Position numbers and translations under genes: made by a program. From NCBI RefSeq assembly GCF_025602895.1, contig NW_026516260.1, positions 1 through 64,000 on the forward strand: a stretch of DNA of 64,000 nt. The letters run 5' to 3'. Source of the stretch: Polychytrium aggregatum (lineage: Eukaryota > Chytridiomycota > Chytridiomycetes > Polychytriales). Under the pieces are notes generated by a model, which worked only from the letters and a program-made list of their open reading frames with translations, ran no database searches and was not told the DNA's origin. Below, in pieces: positions 1 through 12,800 of this stretch (positions within the stretch are counted from its first letter, which is position 1; the number at the start of each line of letters is the position of its first letter).

Positions 1-54
1 CCATGGTATCTGCAAGAGCACCAGAAGATCAACCACTACCGCAACCACTACGAG

Positions 55-120
55 GTGAGTGAGTGTGAGTGTGAGTGTGAGTGTGAGTGTGAGTGTGAGC
101 GGAGGTGAGTGTGGGAGTGT
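55..120 (+). repeat. GAGTGT hexamer array starting at a splice donor (intron 1, broken TTLL9 copy)
   Basis: The donor GTGAGT at 55-60 runs directly into repeated GAGTGT units. The counterpart in the intact gene lies at about 30738-30801 on the minus strand. Confidence 0.85.
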
Positions 121-1149
121 CTGAGTGAGTGATCAGTTGTGGGAGCCATGATCCAATCCATCCAGTCTCACCACTCTGGCACGCCGTCGACAACCACCAC
201 ATGTTGGTCCACACTGGCCGCCCACAGTCGACTATGTCTCCATCGTCCACTGACCACCCGCCTCGCTGACTACCCGCCTCGCTGACCACCTCGCCTCAGC
301 TCACCCGGAAGGACCTCCTGGTCAAAAACGTCAAGCGGATGATCAAGACCATGGAGAAAGAGTACGGAAAGACCGAGGCTGCAAAGTTCGAGTTCATCAC
401 CACGTCCTATGTGCTTCCCCAGGAGCACGCCCTGTTCCAGGAAGAGTTCAAGCGCAACCCCGGATCGGTGTGGATCATGAAACCCGTCGGCAAGGCACAG
501 GGCAAGGGAATCTTCCTCATCAACAAGATGTCGCAGATCAGCCAGTGGCGCAAGGACCCGAGGGTGCGGGGTGGATCGGACGGCGATGCACCCGAGGCTT
601 ACATTGTGCAGAAGTACATTGAGAACCCGTATCTGATCGGAGGTGAAGCCGATGGGTGGTGCTGGTGCTGGTGGTGCTGGTGCTGGTGGTGCTGGTGCTG
701 ATGTTGTGGGGTATTGTGGTGTTGATGTGGTGTTGATACTCCTGCTGCTGCTACTCATTTGTCGTCGGATGGCCCGGTCCATCCGAATCGACCACTGCAC
801 GGCGGTCGTGCTCGACTGACTGAGGCGGTCGCTGTCCACAGGGAAAAGTTTGACATCCGAGTGTATGTGCTGGTGACATCGTACTATCCCTTGGTGGTGT
901 ACATCCACCGCAACGGCTTTTGTCGCTTCTCCAACTACCAGTTCTCGATGAACTCAAAGGACATTTCGAACCTCTGTGAGTGGCGCTGTGGCTCTGACTC
1001 TGGGCTGCTCGGCTGCCCGGCTGTGACCTGATGCATGGCGTGTGTTGATGTGTGCTGTATATCTCGATGTGTGTCGTCCGTCTCGATCTGTTTCATGGCT
1101 TTTGTGTGCAACAGCTTGCACAATGTCGCCCACGATTGACTCGCCTCAT

Positions 1150-1340
1150 CACTCCACTCTCACACTCTCACACTCTCACACTCTCACACTCTCACACTCT
1201 CACACTCTCACACTCTCACACTCTCACACTCTCACACTCTCACACTCTCACACTCTCACACTCTCACACTCTCACACTCTCACACTCTCACACTCCCACA
1301 CTCTCACACTCTCACACTCTCACACTCTCACACTCCCACC
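1150..1340 (+). repeat. (CACTCTCA)n minisatellite in intron 3 of the broken TTLL9 copy
   Basis: An 8-bp unit repeated more than twenty times, with occasional CACTCCCA variants. It ends a few bases before the acceptor ...CCCCAG at 1344. The array is pyrimidine-rich on the coding strand. Confidence 0.93.
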
Positions 1341-2494
1341 CCAGATATCCACGCACAAAACGTCGCCATCCAAAAAGACCTCGCCGGCACTACGATGGCG
1401 ACAAGGTTGCAAGGGCTCCTGCGCAACTCAAGACCTATCTCACCAGCAAAGCACGGCACCGCCCGCCATCAACGAGCTCTTCACCGAGATGGAGGCGCTG
1501 GATTGTGCGCAGTCTGATGAGTGTCCAGAAGGTCATGATCAACGACAGCACTGCTTGAGCTGTGAGTAGCGGCCGGCGGTGCTGGTGCTGGTGGTTGTGG
1601 TGGTTGTGGTGGTGCTGGTGGCTGTGGTGGTGGTGGTGGTGTGCGGGCATGAGGGACTGACTGGGCTGCTTGAAGATCGTCTGGAAATTGGCGCAGATGT
1701 GCATGTCGGTGTGATGATCACCACCAACTGCAACCTGCACCATTCCATCAACCACCTGCACCACCACCCTGCACCACCACCTGCACCACCACCTGCACCA
1801 CCACCTGCACCACCACCTGCACCACCACCTGCACCATCCCATCACCACGCGCAACACCACCCCATCTGTCTCCAACCCAACATCCGCTCACCGCTCACCA
1901 CGCATCACCCACCGCATCCACAGATACGGATATGACATCCTCATCGACGACGCCCTCAGACCGTATGTGTTGGGCCTGATCCTGGGTCGACTTTGACTGC
2001 ACGCACGGACCCGCCACTCGCCGACCACCTGCTGACCATCATCATCACCGACACGATCACTAACATACCGACACCATCACTAACATACCGACATCACCGA
2101 CACTATCACTAACATCACCAACACCATCGACACCATCCGCCGATACCATGTCCGCCTCAAACCCACTCGCCTGTGCAACGCACATCCTCCCACCCTCTGC
2201 AGATGGCTGCTCGAGGTGAATGCGTCGCCGTCGCTCACGGCCGAGACCCAGTTCGACTACGACCTCAAGTATGCAAGCTCAACGACGCCTTTGATGTCAT
2301 TGACTTTGAGAAAAGGTCAGCGACGACAGGCGGCACATGGCGCCTGTGCCGGAGGTGTCTGTTGACCCAGCCGCCAATGTCGAGCAGCGGTGGCGGCTGG
2401 GGCCAGGCAGAGGCATGATGAGCTGGGGCCGAGTGCGGTTCCCACCGCCACCACCACCACGGCTGATCATCCCGCACCACCACGACTGATCATC

Positions 2495-2590
2495 CCGCAC
2501 CATCCGCACCATCCGCACCATCCGCACCATCCGCACCATCCGCACCATCCGCACCATCCGCACATCCGCACCATCCGCACCATCCGCACC
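2495..2590 (+). repeat. (CACCATCCG)n 9-bp array in intron 6 of the broken TTLL9 copy
   Basis: About ten tandem 9-bp units lie immediately upstream of the exon-7 acceptor at 2594. The intact copy has the same unit at 28185-28280 with a different continuity. Confidence 0.9.
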
Positions 2591-3072
2591 ACAGATACAC
2601 CAATGACAAGAAGCTCAGGACCCGTGTTGGCGGCTTTGATCTGGTTTACAACGACGGACCTGTCAAGCACGAGCGCACCAGCAGCTATGCCTCCTATCTC
2701 GGTGCGTGCGTGTGGTGGTTGTGGTGGTTGTGGTGTTGCAGAGCGAGCTGCGATGGCAGCGGCCATGACGAGGCAGACCGATCCAGTGACGGACGGTCGA
2801 TGATGTGACATGCATCCGCGACGGGCCCCATGGGTATCCATGAACACATCCACATTCATGGTCACGACTCTCTCCACGGAATCGCTCTCCCACTCCCACT
2901 CTCACATCCACTCCCACTCTCACTCCCACTCCCACTCCCACTCCTACTCCCACTCCCACTCTCTCACCGGCTTGCTCTCGCTCCAGGATGCTATCACCCA
3001 ATCAAGCGTGCTCCGCGCATCAAGAAGCGGCTCGGTGGTGGGGCGGGATCGGGTCCCACCGTCCCGAATTGA

Positions 3073-3392
3073 GTCACATCGATCTATGAGTCTTCAGCCA
3101 CCTCACCACCGAGTCATCCATTCGTTGCATGTACATCTGACAGCCCCAGGGATCTCTGTCAATAACCTAGAGTACAGACATCAAAACTAACTTGCCCTTC
3201 GGGCACTTCTATTCAATCAAACAATCCAGGCAGCTTTCACATAGAGTCATTGACCGAGATTATGGCGGAGTTGGCTGGGTTCCAGTTTTTATAAAACCAT
3301 AGAGGATACTCTTCAATATAGATTCCTTTCACTAGCGATATAATGTTCGTTGCGGTAAGTTTGCGCTTCTGAGCTTGTCTGGATGCTCATTC
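3073..3392. other. Gene-poor spacer between two convergent 3' ends
   Basis: A 320-bp AT-richer spacer between the TTLL9-like remnant (+) and the GH16 gene (-). It should hold both 3' untranslated regions. I see no further gene or repeat in it. Confidence 0.6.
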
Positions 3393-4886
3393 CTAAATGA
3401 AGACCATGGCCAGTGCACCCAAGAGTGTACCCAGCCCAAGGGTGGCACTCGACACGCTGGTCCTCAGGGCTCCCGAGGAAGACTTCTTTGTCGGGACGGC
3501 CGTGGGAGCTGAAAGGGGACTGGCCGAAGCAGCCAAGACGCCGGGCGGGCAGGTGATCGAAGAGTTTGTGAACGGATCGGCGGGGGCTGGGTTCAGGAAA
3601 GGGCTGAGTCAGACGATGCACTTGGTTCTGGACCATGAAGTGTCCACCCGAAAGTCCATAGACACTGCTTCCTTCCCTCTCCCTCGCTCTCGTCATATCT
3701 TGTATTGGATGATTGTGAGTCGCTGTCTCCGGCCACTCTACTTACCATTGTTCTTGTATTCCTTGATGGAATGAATGGCCCAGTAGGCATCGTTAAAACC
3801 CCCTGGCGTGGAGAGGACATACTGCTCACAGGTCAAGTCGGAAGGGCATCCTGAGTCGCCCCAGTTGCTGATGGGCCACTTGCCACAGAGCGCGGTGTTG
3901 ATGATCAGGCGCAGGTCTTGGAAGTGGTTCGAGGGACAGCAGCCAAAGTCAAAGCGCATCAGGGGAAGGCCCCAGGTATCGGGGTTGGGGTTCTCGGACA
4001 GAATGTCAGCGGGAATGTTGGGGCGGCTGAAGAAGTGGATGGCAAAGCCGTTGGTGTCCCAGTTGATGGTGTAGGCGCCGCCGCCGACGGCGTTGAACTG
4101 AGGACCAAAGGTCGAGGAATCGTTCACTTTGGTTGCACAGCCGTTGGAGAGCGCGGGGCTGGGAACGGGCGGGTCGTTGATGCCACAGGTCTGAGAGAGC
4201 GCCTGGCCGAGCTGGCTCGATCTGTCGGGCTCTCCGTAGCATCCTTGGGTGGTGGTATGGGGAGGCGAGTGACATGATGTGTTGATAATGTGAGCGTTAT
4301 GTGGATGGGTGAGTGAAATAGCACCGTCTGGGTTGGATGGACCCACCCCGGCTGCCTATCGGACCCACGCCGGACTGTGCTTCTCCGTGCAAGTCAGCAA
4401 CCTACCCGAGGAGGTGTGGATGACCATGTTGTTGTAGCTCATGGTGTTGACGCCTTCCATAAAGTCCAGCTCGCCCTGGTTGAGACCCTTGAACCACATG
4501 GCGGGCCAGGTTCCGCAGCCCGTCGGGGCGTGGCCAATGTCGGCGACGAGCAAGGTTCCAGAGTTGTAAACTTTGTTGGACTGAATGCGAACCGAGCTGC
4601 GCTTGCCGCCGCTGGGGACGACGGTGGAAGAGTCGACGGCCATGAAGGCACTGCCAGCGCCCTGGTTGAAGTAGATCAAGTTCGCCTTGGTAGCGTTGGC
4701 GCGCGAGATATACTGGTTGGTGGTGTTTGGGGTTGGATCCTTGGCGGTCATGAAGCTGAAGTTGTCGAAGAAGGTGAGGCCGGAGAACTCGGCGACCTTG
4801 GTGAAGCTGGCGGCGGCGACGAGCGAGGCAGCATGGGCATCGAGCAGCATCACGAGTGCAACGGCGAGGGCAGTCTTGGGCGCCAT
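3393..4886 (-). CDS. GPI-anchored GH16 endo-1,3(4)-beta-glucanase-like protein
   Basis: Three exons, 4406-4886, 3746-4243 and 3393-3586, join in phase to a 390-residue protein. The start ATG (MAPKTALAVALVML) opens a clear signal peptide; longer in-frame upstream sequence is less likely coding. The GH16 active-site motif is GELDFMEGV, with E139 and E144 as the expected nucleophile and acid/base and D141 between them. A tryptophan- and cysteine-containing core (WPAMWFKGLNQGELDF, FGCCPSNHF) follows. The last exon encodes a Ser/Thr/Pro-rich spacer and a hydrophobic tail (LGLGTLLGALAMVFI, stop), typical of a GPI signal. Family knowledge says such enzymes cut or remodel beta-glucans in the wall. 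Exact substrate (1,3, 1,3/1,4 or chitin-glucan transfer) is not decided by sequence. The terminal acceptor (GAACCCAG) was chosen because it alone keeps the phase and gives the GPI tail. Confidence 0.88.
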
Positions 4887-6604
4887 GGCGAATGAATAGC
4901 TGGGGCAGCAGATGCAGGGGCGGCAGATGCAGGACGAAGAGGACCCGCAGCCGGGGGCGACGGGCAGGGCAAACCAAGACCGACGGGGCGGACGCGCTGG
5001 GGTGCCGAGTGGGACAAGACGAAGCCGTTGTACAGGCGCGCGCCACGGCCACTGTTGTGTGGAGGCAATGTGCTGCTCTGTCAGCAAAGACATTATACAG
5101 CGCCGCATGGGGCTGTGCAGCCAGCAGAATGGGACTGCTGTGGGGTGTTGCCTCGCCACCAAACAGCAGCATGTGTGGGTGGAACTGCAGGGCACACAAC
5201 CATGTCACCAGACGCGACGGTGCGACGGGCGAGCCAAACTGCAAGCCCAAAACCGGGTGGGACCGGTGTCTGTGGCGGCGGATGCTGTTCGCCAGCAGCA
5301 TGTGTGGGTTGTGATGCTCCTGGCATCTGTCCAACGGCACAGATTGGCCGAGATGGGCGACGGATGCTGGTGCAGGGTGGGCCCGCACGACCGGATCAAC
5401 CAGCGCGACTGTTGGATGGGAGCGTGTGCTGGTGTCGCCCGTGGTTGATTGCGACTGCTGAATGCGGGCACTATCCGCGAAGCAGCAGAGGCACTCTGCA
5501 TCGCGAGCAGCATCATTCGCACGGATGGAACCGGTGCCGACAGGATCGCGCAGTCCTCACGGGCAATGACGCCAAGCAGCGCATCGACACTCAGCATCAA
5601 TCCAACGACACTCAGCATCAATCCAACGACACTTAGCACCAACGCAACATCTGCGCAGCATCGCTATCGGCGGCGCCCCCACCCCGCAGGCACGCGCATC
5701 CGCTCACAGGCATACACTCGTGCGCCCACTCCATGGGCGGCTCTCGTGGCACAGAACACAGCCGATCACGGCGACACACGGCACTGCGATGAGCACACAG
5801 CCGGGCGCCGCGCAGCCGCGTCTGTGCCTCCTCTGGACGCGCACTCACGCCTGGAAGCGCCCGAAATGGCAGCTGGCTGCGCCGCGCCAGAGTGCTGCCA
5901 GCTGCTGTGTCTGTAAGGGTGCTTGTGCGCGGCCGACGCGTCGGCGGCGTCGTGCGTGCAACGCCTTCCTTTTTCGTTGCACGGGCAACCGCGACGGGGG
6001 AGGAACGCGCAGGGCGGCTGAAGGCGCTTCTGCAGAAGCGCTTGTTGGGCGCCGATCGCCGGGACGGGCCCGGATCGACCAGGACTGACGCCGTCGAATC
6101 GCCGTCGAGAATAAGACTGGTGGCGATTGTGTCCTGCTCACTGGCTGGCTGGCTGGCTCGGTCTGTTTTCTGCCCTGTTCCTGCAGGTCTGTGCTCCATC
6201 GTGTGTCCTGCGTTTGTCGTCCATCTCGTGTTCCTGCGACTATTTCCTGTATTTGCCCTCTGTCCCTGGGTGTTGCCTCTCTGGGTGCTGCCTCTGCTCC
6301 GGTCGTCCGTTGCTCTTTTCTTTTCATCTCGCCTCTCCTTCGTCTTCGCTTCGGCCTTTCGTCGCCGTCCCATTATAAGCAACGCCCCTTCCTGGAGCCC
6401 CAGTTGCATTCCAAGTTACTCGCGCCTCGGCTCGGCATCCTCCCTGCGAGTTCCCCTCCCTCCTTGGCCCACCCGCCGTGGCTGGACGCTATTGCCTGCC
6501 GCTGACTCTCGATCGGCCCCGCGACGCTTGTTCCTCTACCTGCAGGCTACCTCGTCCTCCGCCTCCTGATCTGCATATTCCCTGCGTGTGATATCACAAG
6601 CCTC
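4887..6604. promoter_or_regulatory. Divergent intergenic region between GH16 (-) and cyclin (+)
   Basis: About 1.7 kb of GC-rich DNA upstream of both genes, with no ORF I would support. It holds a ~20-bp direct repeat (unit near CACTCAGCATCAATCCAACGA, about three copies, 5585-5640). A TATA-like ATTATAAG lies at 6372-6379, about 225 bp upstream of the cyclin ATG, in a pyrimidine-rich leader. Confidence 0.5.
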
Positions 6605-8756
6605 ATGAGTACTCCCAGCCGACCTTCCTACGAGGCCCTTCCTGGAGAAGGCGCTCCTCCCTCGACCTCCACGATGCAACGGCAGCCGCCTTCGAGCTCG
6701 GGGATTCCCAAACGAACTCTCTCGGTCATTCCCCAGTCCCGGTCGTCGTCGCTGGACTGCCTGGCCAAAGAAGGCGTCCTCTCGATTGCCATCGTTCCAC
6801 CCCTCAGCTCTAACGCTGGCTCCAAAAAGACAGCCTCGCCGACCTCATCGAAACCTATTGGAATACCCATTGCCAGTCTTTCTCTTTCCGACCTGCAAAT
6901 CACGACTTTCTCCACGGAAGGTAGGCAGCCTCCTGGATACAGTGGCGGCTCGATGTTGAGACAGTCGGAATCGCTGGTTGTCGTGGTTGTTGGATTTGTG
7001 GTTGTTAGATTTGTGGTTGTTAGATTTGTGGTTGTTAGATTTGTGGTTGTTGGATGTCTAGGGACGTTATTGCATCGCGATCAAAGTTGGGCAATCCCTC
7101 TGCCCCCCTCGGGCCTTCTTCTGTAGTGTTACCTCGGTGCATTCCGGCATCCGATTCTTACTCTGCACGCTCGATATCCACCTCCACTCACACCCACTCC
7201 TTCGTAATTCATCACCATTCCCGCTCTCACCAGCAACCACCCCGACAAACTCCCTCCCACTCCGGCCAAAGGATTCCTCCAGCACCATGGCGACCACCCC
7301 CACGGCCTCCACCCGCATCAAAGAGGCTGCCTCGACAACTCTCCATAACAAGTTCACTCCTGCCCTGACCAGCGCCCCCACGCTCAACCTGCCCCCGCTC
7401 ACTCTTCCCACTCCCCATCCGACCACATACCTCTCGGCCACCACCCCGGCGGTGGTCACGCCTGGATCCGTCAAGACCAGCCATGCCGCCTTTGGCACCA
7501 CCCCGACTGCCCCCATGCCCACCCGGCCCACCACTCCTTTGCATACTCTGGCTCGATCAAAGACTCCCGCTCTCGTCTCCTCGCCCGAGCATGCCGCCGC
7601 CGTCGCCCAGGCCACGCTCAGTCGCCCTGTTGCTGCCCCTCCCTCGCCCGTGTCATCGAGACCCACGACTCCCACGGCCCCGCCTCCCGCGGCTCCTGCT
7701 CCTGAAATCACCCCCGATCTGCCCGAGCTGATGGTGTACATGACCTATCGTCGTCTCCACCCCAACGCTGTCATCGCCAACGAGCAGTCCCTGCCTCAGC
7801 ATTACATGATGACCCAGGAGTCCATCCGATCCGTTCTCAAGATCACCCAGGTCTCCTTTCCCATCAGCGTCCTCTCGCTGCTCTATCTCTTCCGTCTCAA
7901 GGAGCCGTCGCAGACGGCCACAGAGTACGAGATCTTGACCAACTGTCTGATCCTGTCGCAAAAGTTCCTCGACGACAACCGATATACCAATCGCACGTGG
8001 GCCAAGGTCATCAGTCGCTCGCTCGAGGAGATCAACAGCGCCGAGATGGTCATCCTCAAGGATCTCAACTGGGACATCAACGTCTCCAAGTCCGAATACA
8101 CCTCCTTCTTGCGCACCATCCAAACCTTCAAGAAGGAACTCTCTGAGAAGCTCCCCGAGCTGCGCCCTGCGTTCAAGTCCTACCGAATGTCCATGTCCTC
8201 GACCCGACCCCGCAACCCTGCCTCGCAGCCACCTCCACCGCCGCTGCCGTCGCCCACTAGCTCCACGCCCGTCTCGGCGACGACTCCACAGGGTACCAAT
8301 TTCCCAGCCCCACCCAACAACGCCGTCGTCCTGCCTTCGAGTATGTCGGCGCTTTCGCACCAGCACAACACCCAGCACGCGCTGGAGCGATTCAGCCATG
8401 CCACCAGCGCCCCTTCTCTGAAGCGCTCCACCTCCGTCGACCGGGCCACGCGCAACCCCATCAGCGTCCCGAGCCTGAAGCGTTCGTTGTCTCGAGGCCA
8501 CGCCATCATCCCGAACTTCCTGAAAAGCAACAGCACCTCCGACGCAGTCGGCGCCCCCAACTCTGGAAACAGCTTTTGGACCCTCACTCGCAAGAAGAAA
8601 GAGTCCAAGGAGGAGCTGCATGCCGCGGCCGCCGCTCAGCCACCGATGCCCCATCCGTCGATTTTGCAGCAGCAACAGCAGCAGCAACAGCAACAGCAGC
8701 GTGCAATGACGCGAAACGCCGCCCCCGGAGTCATCGTCATTGGTGCTGACAACTAG
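6605..8756 (+). CDS. Pho80/PCL-family cyclin
   Basis: Two exons, 6605-6920 and 7234-8756, give 612 residues. Residues about 265-415 form a cyclin box of the Pho80/PCL type (PELMVYMTYRRLHPNAV, SLLYLFRLKEPSQT, LILSQKFLDDNRYTNRTWAK, LKDLNWDINVS). Such cyclins bind Pho85-type CDKs and act in G1, polarity or nutrient signalling. The flanks are long, Ser/Thr/Pro-rich and probably disordered; a polyglutamine run lies near the C-terminus (around 8668-8700). The intron holds four copies of a ~15-bp unit (TTGTGGTTGTTAGAT, 6978-7052). The acceptor at 7233 was chosen because it alone restores the cyclin frame from the phase-1 donor. If the first exon is not used, translation could begin at ATG 7287 instead. 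Confidence 0.88.
6978..7052 (+). repeat. 15-bp direct repeat inside the cyclin intron
   Basis: About four or five near-identical TTTGTGGTTGTTAGA units lie within the single intron, a G/T-rich array downstream of the donor much like those in the TTLL9-like introns. Confidence 0.85.
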
Positions 8757-9813
8757 TCCACGATTCTGTGCCGTCGCTGTCATGCCCATCCCCATGCTTC
8801 CCTCCCAAGGGTGATGGATGTGGCTCCTGCTGTCGTCCCTGTCACTTTTGCCGTTTGATTCCACTTTCCACCCTCGGCTCGGTGGCCTCGGCCCCGCCTC
8901 TCCATGTACTTTCTGTCCCCACTCCTTCTACGCTGCATTTTGTCGACGCTGTCAGTCCCGAGGATCGACGACCAAGTCTCGTCTCGTCTCGCCTCCGTGT
9001 TGACTCGATGCAACATCTCACTGTCCCTCACTCCGTTCACCTCCCGCGTCTCCCTTCCGTTTGCTTGATCGCCTTTCCTCCTAGAGTATGCGTCGTCTGA
9101 GTTCACGCCTGTCTCTCCGTAGCTCATATGATCTCATCCTGTACTATTATTTATCAAGATTACTATTCAGTGCCAGCTCGCCCTTTTCCCCGATTCGTGA
9201 CCCTCGTTTTCTTCTTACCTTGCCATTCCCTCGTTGCCTTTCCGCCCCTTCTACACGACTAATTTCTTATTGTTGTTTGTTGCTGGAATCTCTGCAGTGC
9301 CGAGTGCCCGCTCCCCTCCGCTCCCTTTCCGTATTCCTCTTCTCGCCCGCTGCCCACCCTCCCCTTCTACCTTTTGACTTCCCCCCCCCTTTCTTTTTCT
9401 TCTTCCAGCGTGTTGTGGTTTTTGTACACACATATACACGCAGCTTGGCTCCAGAACCAGTGATGTTTGTCGCCGGATCCAGCAGGGCCACTAGACCCAG
9501 GATGTGATTTTGATATGATTTGATGTACAAATGAAAGAGGAAGAACCGATTTTTATTGGTACGGAGCAATGCCTTGTGTTCCTTGGTCTTTCCTCCCTGT
9601 CGGTAGGGCGGACAGGGCGACAGGCTCCAAGCGGAGGGTATGATATCGAAGCACTTCGATTGGGTGATTGGTCGGTTGATTGGCTGATTGGCTGGTTGAT
9701 TGGCTGATTGGCTGGTTGATTGGCTGATTGGCTGGCTGCAATCCATCCGGTCATGGCACATCTCGCGGACTGCCCAGACAGCGATGACCTCCTCGAAGCC
9801 AACGCAGCCTCCT
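8757..9813. other. Convergent 3' flank with a 20-bp repeat
   Basis: Pyrimidine-rich 3' region of the cyclin gene followed by the 3' flank of the FHA gene. At 9660-9738 the unit TTGGCTGATTGGCTGGTTGA is repeated about three to four times. No gene seen. Confidence 0.6.
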
Positions 9814-12800
9814 TCAGTTGAAGGACGAGGTCACTGCGGCAATGAAGCACACCGCCGAGAGCACCAACTGCGAATTCTCACAGTCTTCGGTCTCGAGGTA
9901 GTAGGTGACCTTGGAGTCCATCATGCTCTTCTTGAGCAAGTGTCGACCGCCACACTCCCCAAAGAAGCGCTGTTCGCGCGAGTTTGGGTGTTTGATGATG
10001 ATGATGTACTTGCCGAGCGAAAAGTCGCCTGTGCAGCAGTAGATGGGTGCCCCCGGGTAGTTCGGGCTGATCTGGATCTTGAGTTGGTTCACGTATTCGA
10101 GGTGGGCGATCGTCACGCCCGCGGTTTGGATGACGTACCTTGCGGGATAGAGGCTGTGTGTTTTCGGGTTGTTGATGTCAAAGTCGCTGTTATAGAGCTC
10201 GAGGTATTCGGTGGCCGAGAATTGGGGTCGGGTGTCGCGGATGGTCAAGAGCCTTTCCGCCGGGAAACGAGTCAGCGATGATGCCGTCGTGCCCTGGGCC
10301 CTGTTGCTTCTGCCTCCTCCCCTCGCTCGTCCGCACTTGCAAGTCCTCTATCGACACCGGCAGCTTCTACTCGGCGCCTACCTCTTTGTCTCCCACTTTT
10401 TCAGGTTCACCACAACCGCTGAAGCACCTGTCCGTGTCGATATCTGGACTTTCTTAACCTTGCCGCTCGTACCAGACGAGATGACGCCGATGACAAACTG
10501 CTGCTTCTGCGTGACCTTCATGAACGACACATGCTTGCGGGTCACCGGTCGCGGGGGCTCTGATGCAGCCTCGGACTTTGCTGGCGAGCCCTGAAGAGTC
10601 GATTCGTTGCTTGCGGCGCGCTTGCGCATTTCCTCTTCCTTTTTCTTGGTTTCGTTGGCGAGTCGTTTGAGGAGAGCACTGCAGCCCGAAACAACGATGC
10701 CGTCAATCAACGGAACAGAGCATGCTCGGGTCGAATGGCTTGCTAGATCGTTCACAGGTGCCTTGGACCAACACGGACTCAACAATCGCAAGGACCGCTT
10801 CACTTACGTCGCAGCTAACCCAGAGTCCTCGCTGTGTGTGTACCATCCAGGATGAGTCGCATCAGTCACATATTCACGAATAAACCGGCCTCGCTTCGAT
10901 GGGACTTACAGCTTATTCTCCTCTGCCTTGGACCGGAGGAGTTCCAGCGCCTCCATCTGTCGGCGGTTCGGAACAATAATCACCTGCATCTTGATGCACT
11001 GGTGTCTGGCTGTGTCGCAAAGAAACCCACCATACAAGCAGCCTTGGTCAGTTCTATATTCGCGGTGCTGCCTAAAACTGTGGCTTCTAGCAGTTTCTAT
11101 CGCATCCATCTCGATCTGCTTCAATGATGCGCCCATCCGTCGCCCTTTGAGCAGCGCGATCAGCCGGGGAGGGGCAATCTGCACTTACGCTCGATAAATG
11201 GCACGCCCTTGCTGGTGTCCCACTCTTTGCAGTAGTCCTTGCCGAGTTGGATGTAGTCGCCGGACTTGATCTCAACGTCGCCGCTCTTTTGGCCGACATC
11301 GCTGATGCGAGTTCCGTTGTGGAAAGTGCCGGCGTTGCTGCCCATGTCGCGAATAAAGACCTATCGATATTGCAGATATCATATCAACAGCACACGCCAA
11401 TGCCCCCCGTATTTGGGTTTTGTTTGGTTGTTTTTACCGGGGAGATAGAGTGAGGAAGTTGTGTTTCCGATGCGATGTCCGGTTGGTTGTGTTTCGCGAT
11501 GTATTATCCGGGATCGGTTGTTTCGGTGCACGTTGGCGGTTCGTTGCGAGCGGGTTGTTGTCCAGATAGGGCGATTGGGAGAGTTGATTCCGCGCATCGT
11601 GATTGCGATAAAAGATACACAGCTCTGTCAGGATCCAGGCACTCCTACACGCCTGCACATGTGTGGTTTGAATAGTCAACACTCGCCCGCATATGCCCTC
11701 CCCCAGCCAACCATACATGAGAGCGCCGCAGGCAAGGGTTCGACAGAAACTCGACTTTACCCTTCCGTCCTTTTCCCAGATCTGCAAATGGACCCGGGAC
11801 ACGACCTGCGACTTGAACACTTTGAAGTATTGCGAGTTGTTGGCGTTGTGTCGGCCGAGGGTGAAGCAAGTCGTAAGAACCAGATGGCAGAGCTCAAATG
11901 TGTTGTTGAGGGGCAGCAGGATGATCTGCGGGGAATCTGCGACCAGGTCGTCGTTCGAGCTGAAGATCGACAAGAGCGAGGAGCTGGAGTGCAGCTTTCC
12001 AATGGGGTCGTTGGTAACCTTGCTGGTGAACGGGTTGGGTCTCATTATTGTGCTCGCAATCGAAGATTCGTGGGCGTGGCGGTGTGGAAGTGTTGCCGAG
12101 TTGGGTTCGTCAGGGGACTCGGAGTCGCTGTCTTTGTCGCCCTGGTTGCGCTCGGACATGTATATACCCGCAGATGCATCCCCGCGATCAGGCATGAAGA
12201 AATCTCTGGGCTTTATCGCGGCTCCGAGGCCTACTGTTTCGACGCCGGGTGGGTGCGATGCTTCATTGCCTGGTCGAGCTCCCGGGATTTGTTTCAGAGA
12301 GAGCTGCTGTTGCTCCGACCGGTCACTCGTGCCAACACCTGGGTCGTCCTTTGCGTTGCTAGACACATCTCCAAGCGTCGCTACCGTGGACCGGATTCCA
12401 AACTCCAGAGTGCCTGACTCAATACGGACGTCGGCTAGTCTTGCATCGGCAGGTTTCGAAGGGATCTCTTGGTTCGGTAGTAGCACGACGGTCTCCTTCA
12501 AAGCTGATTTGGCCTGATTTTTGATTTCAGCTATGTCGGTAATCGGTCCAAGCGCCACAGCGACTTTTGGTTCAATTGGACGCATACAGCCGTCACGACG
12601 CCGAAAGTGAGTTGGCTACATACCGATGCCGATCCAGCCCCTGATCCAGCCCCCGAACCAGCCCCCTGATCCAGCCCCATACCCCCACGACTGGCTGCGA
12701 TTTGCATAGCGAGACACTCGCCAGCACATACCTTCGCTGCCACTGCGGGCTTTGCGAGTCACATGGGATTGCTCTAGGTCCTCGGTTGACTTTTGATCTT

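Larger units (their letters stand above)
1..3072 (+). pseudogene. Truncated, frame-disrupted copy of the TTLL9-like tubulin polyglutamylase gene
   Basis: Inverted copy of the intact gene at 27709-32313. By comparison its exons are 1-54 (5' part missing at the window edge), 300-642, 842-975, 1345-1561, 1924-1962, 2203-2315, 2595-2701 and 2987-3072 (stop TGA). Exons 2, 5, 7 and 8 keep the reading frame and encode TTL-fold sequence such as [18 protein letters not shown] and [10 protein letters not shown]. Exon 1 lacks one base near its start. Exon 3 is 134 nt instead of 135 (one A lost in GGAAAAAG). Exon 6 is 113 instead of 114 (a T lost after TATGCAA). Exon 4 has about ten single-base insertions and deletions relative to the other copy, mostly in short runs. 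Read literally it cannot make a full protein. Because introns are almost unchanged between copies, the clustered indels may be consensus errors rather than decay. Confidence 0.85.
1..3073 (+). repeat. Left arm of a ~3.1-kb inverted duplication
   Basis: Matches the reverse complement of 27708-30856 almost base for base, introns included, apart from tandem-repeat copy number and clustered indels. Homology runs to position 1, so the true left boundary may lie outside the window. It stops abruptly one base after the stop codon: both arms read CCGAATTGAG and then diverge completely. Confidence 0.93.

Noticed and set aside
1-3072. A second functional TTLL9-like gene
   Set aside because: Frame-breaking indels in exons 3, 4 and 6 and a missing 5' part. 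If the indels are sequencing errors this would need revisiting.
5633-6409. Minus-strand ORF of about 258 codons between GH16 and cyclin
   Set aside because: Arg/Ala/Thr-rich shadow of GC-rich promoter DNA without domain or splice context.
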